Shown here one piece after another: positions 26,823 to 34,421 of a stretch of 60,471 bases of DNA (position 1 is its first letter; each line of letters begins with the position of its first letter). Origin of the DNA: Dyella_A sp049445995. GTDB lineage: Bacteria > Pseudomonadota > Gammaproteobacteria > Xanthomonadales > Rhodanobacteraceae. A model generated the notes under the pieces. It had not been told where the DNA came from, searched no databases, and was given only the letters and a program-made list of their open reading frames with translations. The DNA lies in contig NZ_JBMSDZ010000020.1 in the NCBI RefSeq assembly GCF_049445995.1, forward strand, positions 1-60,471, written 5' to 3'. The position numbers and the translations under genes were made by a program.

Positions 26823-27545
26823 TCATCGGCGCGCGGACGGTGCCCGCGCCAGCGCCCACACGTCCACCCGCACCACGCCGGCACGCTTGAGCACGCGGGC
26901 GCACTCGGCCAGCGTGGCGCCGGTGGTCATCACGTCGTCGAGCACGGCGACATGCGAAGGCAACGGCACGGCGGCGCGCAGCACGAACGCACCGCGCACG
27001 TTGCGCCGGCGCGTGGGCGCATCCAGTTCGCTCTGCGCGGCGGTGGAGCGGGTGCGCACCAGCAGGTCGTGGCGCAGCGGCACGCCGAGCGCACGGGCCA
27101 GCGGACGGGCCAGCTCCAGCGCCTGGTTATAGCCGCGCTGGCGCAGCCGCGCGCGATGCAGCGGCACCGGCACGACCACCTCGGGCAATGCAAGCGGGCG
27201 GGACTGGCCGCGCCACAGTGCCACCAGCGAACGGCCCGCGGCGAGATCGCGGCCGAACTTGAAGCGCGCCTCCAGCCGGTCCAGCGGCCAGCCGTAGCGG
27301 AACGGCGCCCACGCCGCCTCCCACGGCGGCGGATCGCGCTGGCAGCGGCCGCACAGCGCGGCCGGCAGCGGCAACGGCAGGGCGCAGCGCGCGCAGCAGC
27401 TCGCGTTGCGCGGCAGCTCGGCGGCGCAGTCGCGGCACAGGTCCAGGTCCTCGTGGCCGGGATCGCCGCACAGCAGGCAGCGCGGCGGCAGCAGCCAGCG
27501 GCCGACGGCGCCGAGGCGGGAACGGAACGCGTCCATGCGCGGCAT
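26823..27545 (-). CDS. ComF family amidophosphoribosyltransferase-like protein
   Basis: The 240-residue protein has the two-part layout of ComF/GntX: an N-terminal zinc-finger-like region with CLLCG, CRDC, CCARC and CGRC pairs (about residues 22-70), and a C-terminal phosphoribosyltransferase fold with the PRPP-binding motif VAVLDDVMTTGATLAECARVL (about 199-219). Homologues are needed for DNA uptake in naturally competent bacteria and for use of DNA as nutrient. The start is uncertain: ATG at 27545, ATG at 27536, or GTG at 27581. A strong AGGAGAG lies 40 bases upstream and better serves a 10-codon frame (see 27553-27585). It is divergent from bioB. Confidence 0.88.
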   Translation of the reverse strand: MPRMDAFRSRLGAVGRWLLPPRCLLCGDPGHEDLDLCRDCAAELPRNASCCARCALPLPLPAALCGRCQRDPPPWEAAWAPFRYGWPLDRLEARFKFGRDLAAGRSLVALWRGQSRPLALPEVVVPVPLHRARLRQRGYNQALELARPLARALGVPLRHDLLVRTRSTAAQSELDAPTRRRNVRGAFVLRAAVPLPSHVAVLDDVMTTGATLAECARVLKRAGVVRVDVWALARAPSARR

Positions 27546-27552
27546 CGCGCGG

Positions 27553-27585
27553 TCAGCTCGCCGGCTTGAACAGCATTGCACTCAT
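27553..27585 (-). CDS. Possible 10-codon upstream ORF before comF
   Basis: On the minus strand, AGGAGAG (27600-27594) is followed 8 bases later by an ATG and the frame MSAMLFKPAS, which stops 7 bases before the comF ATG at 27545. The best ribosome site in the region thus serves this tiny frame, and comF could be reached by reinitiation. It may instead be chance, or comF may start at GTG 27581. Confidence 0.3.
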   Translation of the reverse strand: MSAMLFKPAS

Positions 27586-27678
27586 CGGCGGTTCTCTCCT
27601 GGTAGGTCGCCCGATGGTAGCGAACCCACGCGCCGCGCTCGTCAACCATGCGCCAAAGCATCGGGTTGACACTCCTGG

Positions 27679-27695
27679 AGTGTGGCTCCCACACT
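27679..27695. promoter_or_regulatory. Perfect 7-bp palindrome upstream of bioB
   Basis: AGTGTGG-CTC-CCACACT lies 8 bases after TTGACA (27666-27671), a consensus -35 box. A repressor bound here would cover the bioB promoter region. It does not look like the E. coli BirA operator. It could also be a leader hairpin. Confidence 0.4.
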
Positions 27696-27724
27696 CGCGC
27701 CTTGCCAGAAGGAGTCCCCGATCC

Positions 27725-28762
27725 ATGACCGCATCCGCCCTGCGCCACGACTGGACGCGCGAGGAAGTCGCCACGCTGTTCGCGCTGCCGTTCAACGAGC
27801 TGCTGCACCGCGCGCACAGCGTGCACCGCGAACATCACGACCCGAACGCGGTGCAGGTGTCGACCCTGCTCTCGATCAAGACCGGCGGCTGCCCCGAGGA
27901 CTGCGCCTATTGCCCGCAGGCGGCGCGCTACGCCACCGGCGTGCAGGCCGAGAAACTGATGAGCGTGGACGCGGTGGTGGCCCGCGCGCAGGCGGCCAAG
28001 GCGGCCGGCGCCAGCCGCTTCTGCATGGGCGCAGCCTGGCGCAGCCCGAAGGACCGCGACGTGGCCAAGGTCGCCGAGATCGTCGCCGCGGTGAAGGGAC
28101 TGGGCCTGGAGACCTGCGCCACGCTGGGCATGCTCAGCGGCGAACAGGCCGCCACGCTGAAGCAGGCCGGGCTGGACTACTACAACCACAATCTCGACAC
28201 CGCGCCGGAGTTCTACGGCGAGGTGATCCACACCCGCCAGTACCAGGATCGGCTGGACACGCTCGAACACGTGCGCGAGGTCGGCCTGAAGACCTGCTGC
28301 GGCGGCATCGTCGGCATGGGCGAGACGCGCGGCCAGCGCGCCGGCCTGCTGCAGACCCTGGCCAACCTGCCCGAGCACCCGCAGTCGGTGCCGATCAACC
28401 AGCTGGTGCAGGTGGAAGGCACGCCGCTGCACGGCACCGAGGCGCTGGACCCGTTCGAGTTCGTGCGCACCATCGCCGTGGCCCGATTGCTGATGCCGGC
28501 CTCGATGGTGCGCCTGTCCGCCGGCCGCCAGCAGGTGGACGACGCGGTGCAGGCGCTGTGCTTCTTCGCCGGCGCCAACTCGATCTTCTATGGCGAGAAA
28601 CTGCTGACCACCGGCAACCCCGACGTGGAACACGACCGCGCCCTGTTCCGCCGGCTCGACCTACACGCGCTGGAAGTGGTGGAGGAATCCGGCACCGTGC
28701 ACGCCGACATCCTGGAACCCGAGGCAGCCAGCTGCGGCCTGGGCTGCGGCTGCGCCGCCTGA
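27725..28762 (+). CDS. bioB: Biotin synthase
   Basis: The 345-residue radical-SAM enzyme inserts sulfur into dethiobiotin. The CxxxCxxC cluster motif is C56, C60 and C63 (GGCPEDCAYCPQ). Further landmarks are YNHNLDTAPEFY, the CCGGIVGMGETRGQR region and the late NSIFYGEKLLTTGN. The tail ends in a Cys-rich CGLGCGCAA. AAGGAG (27708-27713) precedes the ATG. It begins a biotin gene set bioB-bioF-(trhO remnant)-bioH-bioC; bioA and bioD are not in the window. A repeat pair separates it from bioF. Confidence 0.97.
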   Translation: MTASALRHDWTREEVATLFALPFNELLHRAHSVHREHHDPNAVQVSTLLSIKTGGCPEDCAYCPQAARYATGVQAEKLMSVDAVVARAQAAKAAGASRFCMGAAWRSPKDRDVAKVAEIVAAVKGLGLETCATLGMLSGEQAATLKQAGLDYYNHNLDTAPEFYGEVIHTRQYQDRLDTLEHVREVGLKTCCGGIVGMGETRGQRAGLLQTLANLPEHPQSVPINQLVQVEGTPLHGTEALDPFEFVRTIAVARLLMPASMVRLSAGRQQVDDAVQALCFFAGANSIFYGEKLLTTGNPDVEHDRALFRRLDLHALEVVEESGTVHADILEPEAASCGLGCGCAA

Positions 28763-28788
28763 TTTCTCCGCGCCGCGGCTCGCAAACT

Positions 28789-28923
28789 CCCTCTCCCCCG
28801 AGCTCCGCTCGGGGGAGAGGGCTGGGGTGAGGGGGCGGCTTTTCGCCTTGATGTGATGAACCATCCAAAGTCAGAAGCCCCCCTCACCCCGACCCTCTCC
28901 CCCGGCGATGCCGGGGGAGAGGG
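28789..28923. repeat. Mirrored palindromic repeats between bioB and bioF, entering bioF
   Basis: 28789-28835 is a long hairpin (CCCTCTCCCCCGAGC..GCTCGGGGGAGAGGG) followed by CTGGGGTGAGGGGG. 28878-28923 is its mirrored relative (CCCCCCTCACCCC..., hairpin centred on GGCGATGCC). The second copy lies inside the open reading frame of bioF. Same family as at 15651, 20767 and 30611. Confidence 0.85.
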
Positions 28924-30112
28924 AGCAGAGCGGCCAGGCCTGCTCCAACGTTTGGCCATCCGGACGTCCGAACGCGCGCAGGCATCGTTGCTGCGCCGCG
29001 CCCGCACCGTGGACCACGCGGAGGGCCCCTGGCTGGAAGTCGACGGCCGTCGTCTGCTCGGCTTCTGCAGCAACGACTATCTCGGTCTCGCCCAGCATCC
29101 CCAGCTGATCGCCGCGCTCAAGCGCGTGGCCGACGATGAGGGCGTGGGCAGCACGTCGGCGCATCTGGTATGCGGCCATCGCCGCGAGCACGCGATGCTG
29201 GAGGAAGCGCTGGCCGACTGGACCGGGCGCGAACGCGCGCTGCTGTTCTCCACCGGCTACGCGGCCAATCTCGGCGCGTTGCAGGCCCTGCTCGGCGATG
29301 TCGGTGGCGCAGTCTGCGTGCAGGACAGGCTCAACCACGCCTGCCTGATCGACGGCGCGCGGCTGGCCGGCGCTGAACTCAAGCGCTATCCGCATGCCGA
29401 CGTGGACGGCGCCGCGCGCCAGTTGCGCAGCCGTCCGCAGGCGCCTGCCCTGCTCGCCACCGACGGCGTGTTCAGCATGGATGGCGACGTGGCGCCGCTG
29501 CGCGAACTGGCCACGCTCGCCAGCGGCGAAGGCGCCACGCTGATGGTCGACGATGCGCACGGCCTGGGCGTGCTGGGCGAGCATGGCGCCGGCAGCGTGT
29601 CGGCCGCCGGTCTCTCGACGCACGAGGTGCCGGTGCTGATGGCCACGCTGGGCAAGGCGCTGGGTTGCGCCGGGGCCTTCGTGGCTGGCTCGGCCGCGCT
29701 GATCGAGGGGCTGACCCAGTTCGCGCGGCCGTTCGTGTACTCCACCGCGATGCCGCCCGCGCTGGCCGCCGCCGCGCTGGCCGCGGTGCAGATCGCCCGC
29801 GAAGACGACGCGCGACGCGCGAAGCTTGCCGCCCTGATCGCCCGCTTCCGCCACAGTGCCAGCGAACTCGGCCTGCCGCTGATGCGTTCGGACACGCCGA
29901 TCCAGCCGCTGCTGCTGGGCGACGCCGATGCCGCGCTCGCCGCCGCGCTGCGGCTGGAAACCCAGGGCCTGCTGGTGACCGCGATCCGTCCGCCCACCGT
30001 GCCGGCCGGGCAGGCGCGGCTGCGCATCACGCTCAGTGCGGCGCACCAGGAAGAACACGTCGATCGCCTGCTCGACGCACTGGCCGCGCTGCGGCTTCCC
30101 GCCGCCAGGTGA
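28856..30112 (+). CDS. bioF: 8-amino-7-oxononanoate synthase
   Basis: The 418-residue PLP enzyme condenses pimeloyl-ACP (or -CoA) with alanine in biotin synthesis. The PLP lysine is K267 in ATLGKALGCAG; FCSNDYLGLAQHP, the STSAHLVCGHRREH segment and VDDAHGLGVLGEHG are typical. Residues 8-25 (PLTPTLSPGDAGGEGAE) are encoded by the palindromic repeat, not by ancestral bioF sequence. The conserved protein begins at about RPGLLQRLA, where no ATG, GTG or good TTG exists, so translation must start in or before the repeat (ATG 28856 or GTG 28853). No Shine-Dalgarno sequence is visible there. The gene is followed by a strong -10 box and the trhO remnant. Confidence 0.93.
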   Translation: MNHPKSEAPLTPTLSPGDAGGEGAERPGLLQRLAIRTSERAQASLLRRARTVDHAEGPWLEVDGRRLLGFCSNDYLGLAQHPQLIAALKRVADDEGVGSTSAHLVCGHRREHAMLEEALADWTGRERALLFSTGYAANLGALQALLGDVGGAVCVQDRLNHACLIDGARLAGAELKRYPHADVDGAARQLRSRPQAPALLATDGVFSMDGDVAPLRELATLASGEGATLMVDDAHGLGVLGEHGAGSVSAAGLSTHEVPVLMATLGKALGCAGAFVAGSAALIEGLTQFARPFVYSTAMPPALAAAALAAVQIAREDDARRAKLAALIARFRHSASELGLPLMRSDTPIQPLLLGDADAALAAALRLETQGLLVTAIRPPTVPAGQARLRITLSAAHQEEHVDRLLDALAALRLPAAR

Positions 30113-30127
30113 CGCGGACCGGCCCGC

Positions 30128-30133
30128 TATAAT
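30128..30133 (+). promoter_or_regulatory. Consensus -10 box before the trhO remnant and bioH-bioC
   Basis: TATAAT, preceded by CGC, lies 27 bases before the ATG at 30160. The predicted start site is near 30140. The -35 region is poor. This promoter would once have served an independent trhO gene and may now drive bioH and bioC. Confidence 0.55.
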
Positions 30134-30159
30134 CGGCGGCTCCGCGCCGCGACCTCCCC

Positions 30160-30666
30160 ATGTCGATCGTCAATCTCTCCGCCTACCGTTTCGTCCGCCT
30201 GGACGACCTGCCCGCGCTGCGCGAGCGCGTGCTGGCGCGCTGCGAAGCGCTGGCCTTGAAGGGCACGATCCTGCTGGCGACGGAGGGCATCAACCTGTTC
30301 CTGGTCGGCGCGCGCGAGGCGGTGGACGCCTGCATGCAGTGGCTGCGCGAGGACCCGCGCTTCGCCGGGCTGGAGGCGAAGGAATCACTGTCAGAGGCCG
30401 TGCCGTTCGGCCGCATGCGGGTGCGGCTGAAGAAGGAAATCATCACCATGCGCCAGCCGCTGATCCGCCCCGAGGCCGGCCGCGCGCCCGCGGTGGATGC
30501 CACGACGCTGCAGCGCTGGCTCGACCAGGGCCACGACGACTGCTTCGTGTTCGACGAGCGCGGCGCGGTGGATCCGTCGCTGGCGCCGGCACCGATCAGC
30601 CTGGTTGCCAGCCCCGCCCCCTCACCTCAGTCCTCTCCCCGCGGGGGAGAGGGGGACAGACCGTGA
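30160..30666 (+). pseudogene. trhO: tRNA uridine hydroxylase TrhO (YceA) with its catalytic rhodanese domain deleted
   Basis: The 168-residue frame begins as a normal TrhO/YceA protein: YRFVRLDDLPALRERVLARC, LKGTILLATEGINLFLVG and RMRVRLKKEIITM are family hallmarks of the N-terminal domain. The rhodanese domain starts (TTLQRWLDQGHDD) but jumps at once to CFVFDERGAVDPSLAP, which matches the very end of the same domain in the family. About 100 residues, including the catalytic-cysteine loop, are missing, with the reading frame kept. The end of the frame (PAPSPQSSPRGGEGDRP) is translated repeat. Its stop overlaps the bioH GTG by four bases. It probably no longer modifies tRNA and may persist for coupling to bioH. 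A reduced functional protein cannot be excluded. Confidence 0.75.
30611..30656. repeat. Palindromic repeat at the trhO-bioH junction
   Basis: One copy of the CTCTCCCC-GCGGGGGAGAG family, preceded by GCCCCCTCACCTCAG. It encodes the last residues of the trhO remnant and ends 6 bases before the bioH start. Confidence 0.8.
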
Positions 30667-31433
30667 GCCTGCATATCGAGCAATCCGGCCACGGACCGGT
30701 GCCGCTGGTGCTGCTCCACGGCTGGGCGATGCACGGCGGCGTGTTCGCGCCGCTGGTGGAGGCGTTGCGCGAACGCTGCACGTTGTACGTGGCGGACCTG
30801 CCCGGCCACGGCCGCTCGCGCGGCTACGGTCTGCCGCTGGAGCCGGGCGCGATCGCCCGCGCCATTGCCGCACAGGTGCCGCCCGCGGTGTGGCTGGGCT
30901 GGTCGATGGGCGGGCTGGTCGCACTGGCCGCGGCACGCGAGGTGGCGATCCCCACGCGCGGACTGGCGATGCTGTGCGCCACGCCGAAGTTCGTGCGCGA
31001 CGCGAGCTGGCCGCACGGCAGCGACGCTGCGCTGGTGCACCAGCTCGCCACCGACCTGGAAACCGACTACCACGCCACGCTGGAACGCTTCCTCGCGCTG
31101 GAGGCGATGGGCAGCGCCGATCCGCGCGCCGAGCTGCGCCACCTGCGCGAGCTGGTGTTTGCCCACGGCGAGCCGGACCTGCGCGTGCTGCAGGAAGGCA
31201 TCGCCCTGCTGGAAGACACCGACTGGCGCGACACGCTGGCCACGCTGTGCCTGCCCAACGCGTGGATCGCCGGCCGCCGCGACCGGCTGGTGCACCCCGA
31301 GGCCATGCGCTGGTCCGCCGCGCGCGCGCAGGGCGACTTCCACGAGATCGCGCACGCCGGTCACGCGCCGTTCCTGGGCCACGTCGACGCCGTGGCCGAT
31401 GCCCTGCGGCCGCTGCTGGAGACGGTTCGATGA
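30663..31433 (+). CDS. bioH: Pimeloyl-ACP methyl ester carboxylesterase
   Basis: The 256-residue alpha/beta hydrolase removes the methyl group from pimeloyl-ACP methyl ester, ending the BioC-BioH route to the biotin precursor. The nucleophile is S81 in LGWSMGGL; the oxyanion-region LLHGWAMHGG (17-26), the acid in AGRRDRLVHP and the histidine in HAGHAPFLGH are present. The GTG start overlaps the trhO-remnant stop (GTGA). The ATGA at its end overlaps bioC. The immediate bioC neighbour makes the BioH assignment firm among many similar hydrolases. Confidence 0.93.
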   Translation: MSLHIEQSGHGPVPLVLLHGWAMHGGVFAPLVEALRERCTLYVADLPGHGRSRGYGLPLEPGAIARAIAAQVPPAVWLGWSMGGLVALAAAREVAIPTRGLAMLCATPKFVRDASWPHGSDAALVHQLATDLETDYHATLERFLALEAMGSADPRAELRHLRELVFAHGEPDLRVLQEGIALLEDTDWRDTLATLCLPNAWIAGRRDRLVHPEAMRWSAARAQGDFHEIAHAGHAPFLGHVDAVADALRPLLETVR

Positions 31434-32326
31434 GCGAGTTCCACCTGGACCGCGCGCGCGTGCAGCGCAACTTCGCCCGCGCCGCGCAGACCTACGAGCA
31501 GCACGACGCGCTGCAGCGCGAGGTACAGCAGTCGCTGCTGGAACGTCTGGACTTCTATCTGGAATCGCCCGCGCGCGTGCTCGACGTGGGTGCCGGCACC
31601 GGCCGCGGCACCGCACTGCTGAAGAAGCGCTACCCCAAGGCCGAGGTGATCGCGGTCGACCTCGCGCTGCCGATGCTGCAGATGGCGAAGAAGCACAGCG
31701 CGTGGCTCAAGCCGTTCCAGCGCGTGTGCGCCGAGGCCGCGCACCTGCCGTTCCCCGACCATAGCGTGGACGTGCTGCATTCGAGCCTGTGCTTCCAGTG
31801 GATCGACGACCTCGCCGCGCTGTTCAACGAGTGCGCGCGCGTGCTCCGGCCCGGCGGACTGCTGGTGTTCTCCACCTTCGGCCCGGACACGCTGAAGGAA
31901 CTGCGCGCGGCCTGGGCCAGCGCCGACCAGCAGTCGCACGTAAGCCGCTTCCTGGACATGCACGACGTGGGCGACGCGCTGATCGCCGCGGGCCTGCGTG
32001 ACCCGGTGCTCGACGTGGACCGTTACACGCTCACCTACAGCTCGCCGACGATGTTGCTGAAGGAGCTCAAGGGCCTGGGCGCCACCCACGCCGATCGCGC
32101 CCGCGAACGCCACCTCACCGGCAAGGCGCACTACCAGCGCATGCTCGCCGCCTACGAGGGCATGCGCGTGGACGGCCGCATCCCGGCCACCTGGGAAGTG
32201 GTCACCGCGCATGCGTGGGGCCCGCCGCCGGGGCAATCGCGCCGCGGCCGCGACGGCGGCGAGATCGCCAGCTTCTCGGTCGACAGCCTGCGCGGTTCGC
32301 GTCGGCGCAGCGATCCTTCCCGATAG
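31430..32326 (+). CDS. bioC: Malonyl-ACP O-methyltransferase
   Basis: The 298-residue SAM-dependent methyltransferase disguises malonyl-ACP so that fatty-acid enzymes can build pimeloyl-ACP. The SAM-binding motif is ARVLDVGAGTGRGTALL (about residues 48-64), with IAVDLALPMLQMA and the post-motif SLCFQWIDD. The N-terminal VQRNFARAAQTYEQHDALQ is characteristic of BioC. It is coupled to bioH by a four-base overlap. The C-terminus has an Arg/Ser-rich tail (about 35 residues) longer than in enteric BioC. A direct repeat (GCCGGAAGGC twice, 32341-32360) lies in the short gap after it. Confidence 0.94.
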   Translation: MSEFHLDRARVQRNFARAAQTYEQHDALQREVQQSLLERLDFYLESPARVLDVGAGTGRGTALLKKRYPKAEVIAVDLALPMLQMAKKHSAWLKPFQRVCAEAAHLPFPDHSVDVLHSSLCFQWIDDLAALFNECARVLRPGGLLVFSTFGPDTLKELRAAWASADQQSHVSRFLDMHDVGDALIAAGLRDPVLDVDRYTLTYSSPTMLLKELKGLGATHADRARERHLTGKAHYQRMLAAYEGMRVDGRIPATWEVVTAHAWGPPPGQSRRGRDGGEIASFSVDSLRGSRRRSDPSR

Positions 32327-32380
32327 ATAGTGCCGAAGCCGCCGGAAGGCGCCGGAAGGCGCATCCTCAGGCGGATGCGG

Positions 32381-33211
32381 CTACTGCGCTCCGCCGCGCG
32401 GACGCAGCTTGGTTTCGGCCTTGCCGAGCAGGCTTCTCACTCGCGCGATGGAATAGGAGGTCTCTTCCGAGAGATCCCGAATCGAATGCCCCAGTTCATA
32501 CTTATGCTTGAGTTTCTGGCCGATGCTCTCGGCCTCCTGCTCATCGAGGCGGGCATGCGGAGAAATCAGCGGTAGCTGCATGGACCCACCGGAATATCCC
32601 TTGTGCTGGCGGCCGCGCGGCTGAACCTCTGGCGCTGCCTCGGCGCCCCACACCGTCCAGCCGGGATGCGGATGCCTCGCGAACATCTCCAGGTAGGGAC
32701 CCGGCGAGCAGCTCTCGATCAGGGCGTATTGCTCATCCGGCTTTCGTGAATGCTCGCGTTTGCGAGTTTCGATCATGTTGACCTGGCTTCGTGCTGGTGC
32801 AAGCGTGCGCAGGGAACCGCGCACACCGAACAGCAAGAGCTCGGTCACATTCCGGAAGTAGAAGCCGACCCCCCGGCCATCGGGCCCGCCGTCTTTCCGA
32901 CGCTTCGCCCAGACGATGTTCGAGACATAGCGAAAACCCCATGCCTCCATGACCTTCAGGCCATCCGGCAGCAATGCATTGGGTACCCAGAGGTAGAGGT
33001 GACTGTTCTTCGCCACCGCAGACCGGACCGGAAGCGCACAGATTTCGCGCAGGTCCATGGTGGAATAACGATCCAGCCTGCGGTGCTCAGGTGCCACCTT
33101 CCCCGTTCGGTTTGTGAACCGCCAAGGGGGATCTGCCAGGACGGCACTCCATCCGCCATCGACGGTGGGCAATGGAACGCCGTGTTCCTGCTCGATCAAC
33201 GGATTTGCCAT
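32381..33211 (-). CDS. MT-A70 family adenine DNA methyltransferase with C-terminal helix-turn-helix
   Basis: The 276-residue protein has the MT-A70 layout: catalytic DPPW at residues 27-30, YLWVPNALLPDGL, and a SAM-binding region near EMFARHPHPGW. It should methylate adenine N6 in a short DNA target. After about residue 205 comes a separate segment with LGHSIRDLSEETSYSIARVR, a predicted DNA-binding helix-turn-helix seen in small regulators, followed by a basic end. A fused regulator domain suggests self-control of expression. The gene region is less GC-rich than its neighbours, pointing to acquisition. Upstream in the same direction is an apparent restriction-enzyme fragment. AGAGG precedes the ATG. 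Confidence 0.85.
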   Translation of the reverse strand: MANPLIEQEHGVPLPTVDGGWSAVLADPPWRFTNRTGKVAPEHRRLDRYSTMDLREICALPVRSAVAKNSHLYLWVPNALLPDGLKVMEAWGFRYVSNIVWAKRRKDGGPDGRGVGFYFRNVTELLLFGVRGSLRTLAPARSQVNMIETRKREHSRKPDEQYALIESCSPGPYLEMFARHPHPGWTVWGAEAAPEVQPRGRQHKGYSGGSMQLPLISPHARLDEQEAESIGQKLKHKYELGHSIRDLSEETSYSIARVRSLLGKAETKLRPRGGAQ

Positions 33212-33221
33212 CGCGCACCTC

Positions 33222-33257
33222 TAATAGATCTTCAGAGTGGCAGTCTATTGGATCTTG
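33222..33257. promoter_or_regulatory. Two 24-bp-spaced direct repeats with RGATCY sites before the methyltransferase gene
   Basis: TAATAGATCTTC (33222-33233) and TATTGGATCTTG (33246-33257) share GATCTT. They contain AGATCT and GGATCT, both matching RGATCY. They lie 11-46 bases upstream of the methyltransferase ATG, a natural place for an operator bound by its helix-turn-helix domain or for methylation-sensitive control. Confidence 0.4.
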
Positions 33258-33267
33258 ATGCGCCGAG

Positions 33268-33495
33268 CTAGTCCTGATCGTGCGTTGCCGAACAGATGAA
33301 GACCGCAAGGACGGGGCAGCCGCCAATCAAGTCCGAAGTCTGCAAGCGGAATGCGCGGAGGACTTCGATGATCTGTCCAAATGCCTGCGGATTCGTTGCC
33401 CGCAAGATCCTGGCGGCGTTTCGCGTCTCGGCGAATTGATACCGCGCCACAAGATCGTCAGGTACGCACGATGCAAATGATTCCGTCAGGTCCAT
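33268..33495 (-). pseudogene. Probable N-terminal fragment of a restriction endonuclease
   Basis: The frame from ATG 33495 encodes 75 residues. Residues 17-55 (containing ARYQFAETRNAARILRATNP and IIEVLRAFRLQTSDLI) resemble, from memory, the N-terminus of type II endonucleases that accompany MT-A70 methyltransferases (BglII/BstYI-like annotation). The expected nuclease core is absent: after SDLIGG the sequence becomes unrelated and stops. A longer frame from a TTG at 33585 exists but is doubtful. It precedes the methyltransferase gene by 56 bases on the same strand, as in a restriction-modification operon. I infer a dead restriction gene beside a surviving methyltransferase. The family link is tentative. 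Confidence 0.45.
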
Positions 33496-33653
33496 GATGT
33501 TCGAACGGCATGTGGCGACCCTTCCAAGGATAGAGGTGGCGCTCCGTGAGCGCACGCCATGCACTGCCGCGACCTTCACGGGCAACCTGTCATGCTCGTG
33601 TGCTTAGCAACGCACGCTATCGACAAGAAGCTGGCGATCACTAGGAGCAACGC

Positions 33654-34421
33654 ATGCGACTGCAAGGCAAGGTGGCGCTGGTCACCGGCAGCGGCCAGGG
33701 CATTGGTCGCGCCATCGCGCTGAAGCTGGCCCGCGAGGGCGCCCGCGTGGTGGTGGAAGAACGCGAGGACGGCAACCAGGCCCACGAGACGCTGGCGCTG
33801 ATTCGCGCCGCCGGCAGTGACGGCGTGGTGGTGGCCGGCGACATCGCCGACGCGGCCGCCGACCGGCAAGTGATCGCCCGGGCGGTCGAGGCGATGGGTC
33901 GGGTGGACATCCTGGTCAACAACGCCGGCATCGAGAAGCGCGCGCCGTTCGTCGAGGTCACCGAGGAGGACTACGACGCCGTGATGGGCGTGAACCTGCG
34001 CGGCGCGTTCTTCGCCACCCAGGCGTTTGCACTGCACGTGCGCGAACGCAACGAGGGCGGCGTGGTGGTGAACGTCAGCTCGGTGCACGAGGAGTTGCCG
34101 TTTCCGCACTTCGCCAGCTACGCGGCGAGCAAGGGCGGGCTGAAGATGCTGATGCGCAACCTGGCGATCGAGCTGGCACCGCTGGGCATCCGCGTCAACA
34201 ACATCGCGCCGGGCGCGGTGCAGACGCCGATCAACGCCGCGCTGATGGCGCAGCCGGAGAAGCTGAAGGCGCTGCTGGCGAACATCCCGCTCAAGCGGCT
34301 GGGCACGCCCGAGGACGTGGCCAATGCCGCCGCGTTCCTGGCCAGCGACGAGGCGGCCTACGTCACCGGCACCACGCTGTTCGTCGACGGCGGCCTGCTG
34401 TGGAACTACGCCGAACAATGA
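33654..34421 (+). CDS. Short-chain dehydrogenase/reductase (glucose 1-dehydrogenase-like)
   Basis: The 255-residue classical SDR shows the cofactor motif TGSGQGIG (11-18), NNAG (89-92), the catalytic Ser in NVSS (S142/S143), Y156 and K160 in YAASKGG, and a C-terminal TGTTLFVDGGL. The overall pattern, including APGAVQTPIN and a late RLGTPEDVANAA, is that of glucose 1-dehydrogenase and related sugar or polyol SDRs, but specificity cannot be proved. AGGAG precedes the ATG. Its stop overlaps the trehalase start (ATGA at 34418-34421), so both are made together; oxidation of glucose released from trehalose is a plausible role (inference). Confidence 0.88.
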   Translation: MRLQGKVALVTGSGQGIGRAIALKLAREGARVVVEEREDGNQAHETLALIRAAGSDGVVVAGDIADAAADRQVIARAVEAMGRVDILVNNAGIEKRAPFVEVTEEDYDAVMGVNLRGAFFATQAFALHVRERNEGGVVVNVSSVHEELPFPHFASYAASKGGLKMLMRNLAIELAPLGIRVNNIAPGAVQTPINAALMAQPEKLKALLANIPLKRLGTPEDVANAAAFLASDEAAYVTGTTLFVDGGLLWNYAEQ

